NCBI GenBank assembly: GCA_030077755.1
Contig: JAQJZZ010000011.1
Coordinates: 434,001 to 498,000 of the forward strand
Direction: 5' to 3'
Source of the DNA: Filosporella fistucella
Taxonomy: Eukaryota > Ascomycota > Leotiomycetes > Helotiales
DNA length: 64,000 nt
Numbering within the stretch: the stretch's first letter is position 1; each line of letters opens with the position of its first letter. The position numbers and the translations under genes were made by a program. Under the pieces are notes generated by a model, which had not been told where the DNA came from, did not search any database, and saw nothing but the letters and a program-made list of their open reading frames with translations. Positions 63,623 through 64,000 of the stretch are shown in pieces.

Positions 63623-64000
63623 TTACCTCAATGGAGACCCTCCAAGTCCCGAACCTTTCCCAGGTGTCCAACCTGAACTACCAGTAAATGTACTAGCTGA
63701 TCCAGGCGCCAATCCTACTGGTCTTCTCACCGGGGTCGTCGGACCTGATCCTGTTCCCGCTCGTCCATGACCAGTAATAGGAGGTGTCCCAACTCGCTGC
63801 ACAACATGCTCCTCATGTCTTACTTCTGGATTTTTGAAACCTGTTTTCTCGCCCTTTTGGAATATATCCTGCAGCATTGCCTCAAATATGCCTGCGTCCT
63901 GAAACTCCAAATACTTTCTGTAAATTTTCAACGCAATCCGTGCGTCGACGATACTATCGTGCGTGCCTTGTTGAATCGTCTCATTGAGCAAACACCAAGA
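63623..64000 (-). CDS. PAN2: PAN2, C-terminal part (poly(A) nuclease deadenylation subunit), cut by window edge
   Basis: A minus-strand frame open to the right edge encodes the last ~125 residues. It reads LLNETIQQGTHDSIVDARIALKIYRKYLEF, the end of the RNase D/DEDD exonuclease domain of PAN2 (the His and Asp of HDSIxDA are catalytic), then EAMLQDIFQKGEKTGFKNP. A Gly/Pro/Thr-rich tail ends at TAA 63623. PAN2 pairs with PAN3 and shortens poly(A) tails on messenger RNA in the cytoplasm. The WD40, UCH-like and most of the exonuclease domains must lie beyond base 64000. The low-complexity tail is typical of filamentous fungi. Confidence 0.9.
   Translation of the reverse strand, partial: SWCLLNETIQQGTHDSIVDARIALKIYRKYLEFQDAGIFEAMLQDIFQKGEKTGFKNPEVRHEEHVVQRVGTPPITGHGRAGTGSGPTTPVRRPVGLAPGSASTFTGSSGWTPGKGSGLGGSPLR

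Overview
The window is nuclear DNA of a filamentous ascomycete. Genes are compact and carry many short (about 45-110 base) GT-AG introns. Gene content is typical of Pezizomycotina: an ARG5,6-type arginine precursor, a fungal GH76 mannosidase, an RDS1-like protein, a TCO89-like protein and PAN2. The C2H2-like zinc-finger protein, the DUF4246 protein and the P-loop GTPase remnant are styles I associate with Helotiales (Botrytis/Sclerotinia relatives). That placement is inference from family resemblance; no search was run. Exon joins were read by eye from GT-AG signals, frame continuity and family fit. Nearly all multi-exon models given here keep frame from start to stop.

Layout. 1-4 kb: DHA1-type MFS transporter. 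4-7 kb: ARG5,6 on the minus strand with a perfect TGACTCA upstream. 8-9 kb: synaptobrevin (R-SNARE) with an unusually long intron. 11-12.6 kb: GPI-anchored GH76 mannosidase. 13-17 kb: a possible 81-residue protein, a perfect 7 x 10-base minisatellite and a zinc-finger protein with an unresolved 5' end. 17-22 kb: PrpF-like isomerase, transaldolase-family protein and a short-chain dehydrogenase whose first exon is only the ATG. 23.6-29 kb: DUF4238 protein and a secreted six-hairpin glycosidase. 29.6-36 kb: second dehydrogenase, glutamine synthetase-like protein and RDS1/ferritin-like protein. 36.8-37.9 kb: a multiply broken GTPase pseudogene. 39-46 kb: DUF4246 protein, then a Baeyer-Villiger monooxygenase and an alpha/beta hydrolase facing away from one shared promoter region. 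47-51.7 kb: TCO89-like protein and PEP carboxykinase. 52-64 kb: gene-poor, with a possible new small membrane protein, three loci of an unrecognised basic/acidic protein family (one frame-broken), and the 3' end of PAN2 running off the right edge.

Functionally, housekeeping genes (ARG5,6, SNC, TCO89, PCK1, PAN2) are interleaved with accessory metabolic and secreted enzymes. The best functional pairing is the monooxygenase with the divergent hydrolase: oxidation of a ketone to an ester followed by ester hydrolysis. The most novel material is the charged-protein family at 55.6-62 kb, including degenerate repeats of an exon-like cassette inside one of its introns. No tRNA, rRNA, CRISPR array or intact transposon was recognised.
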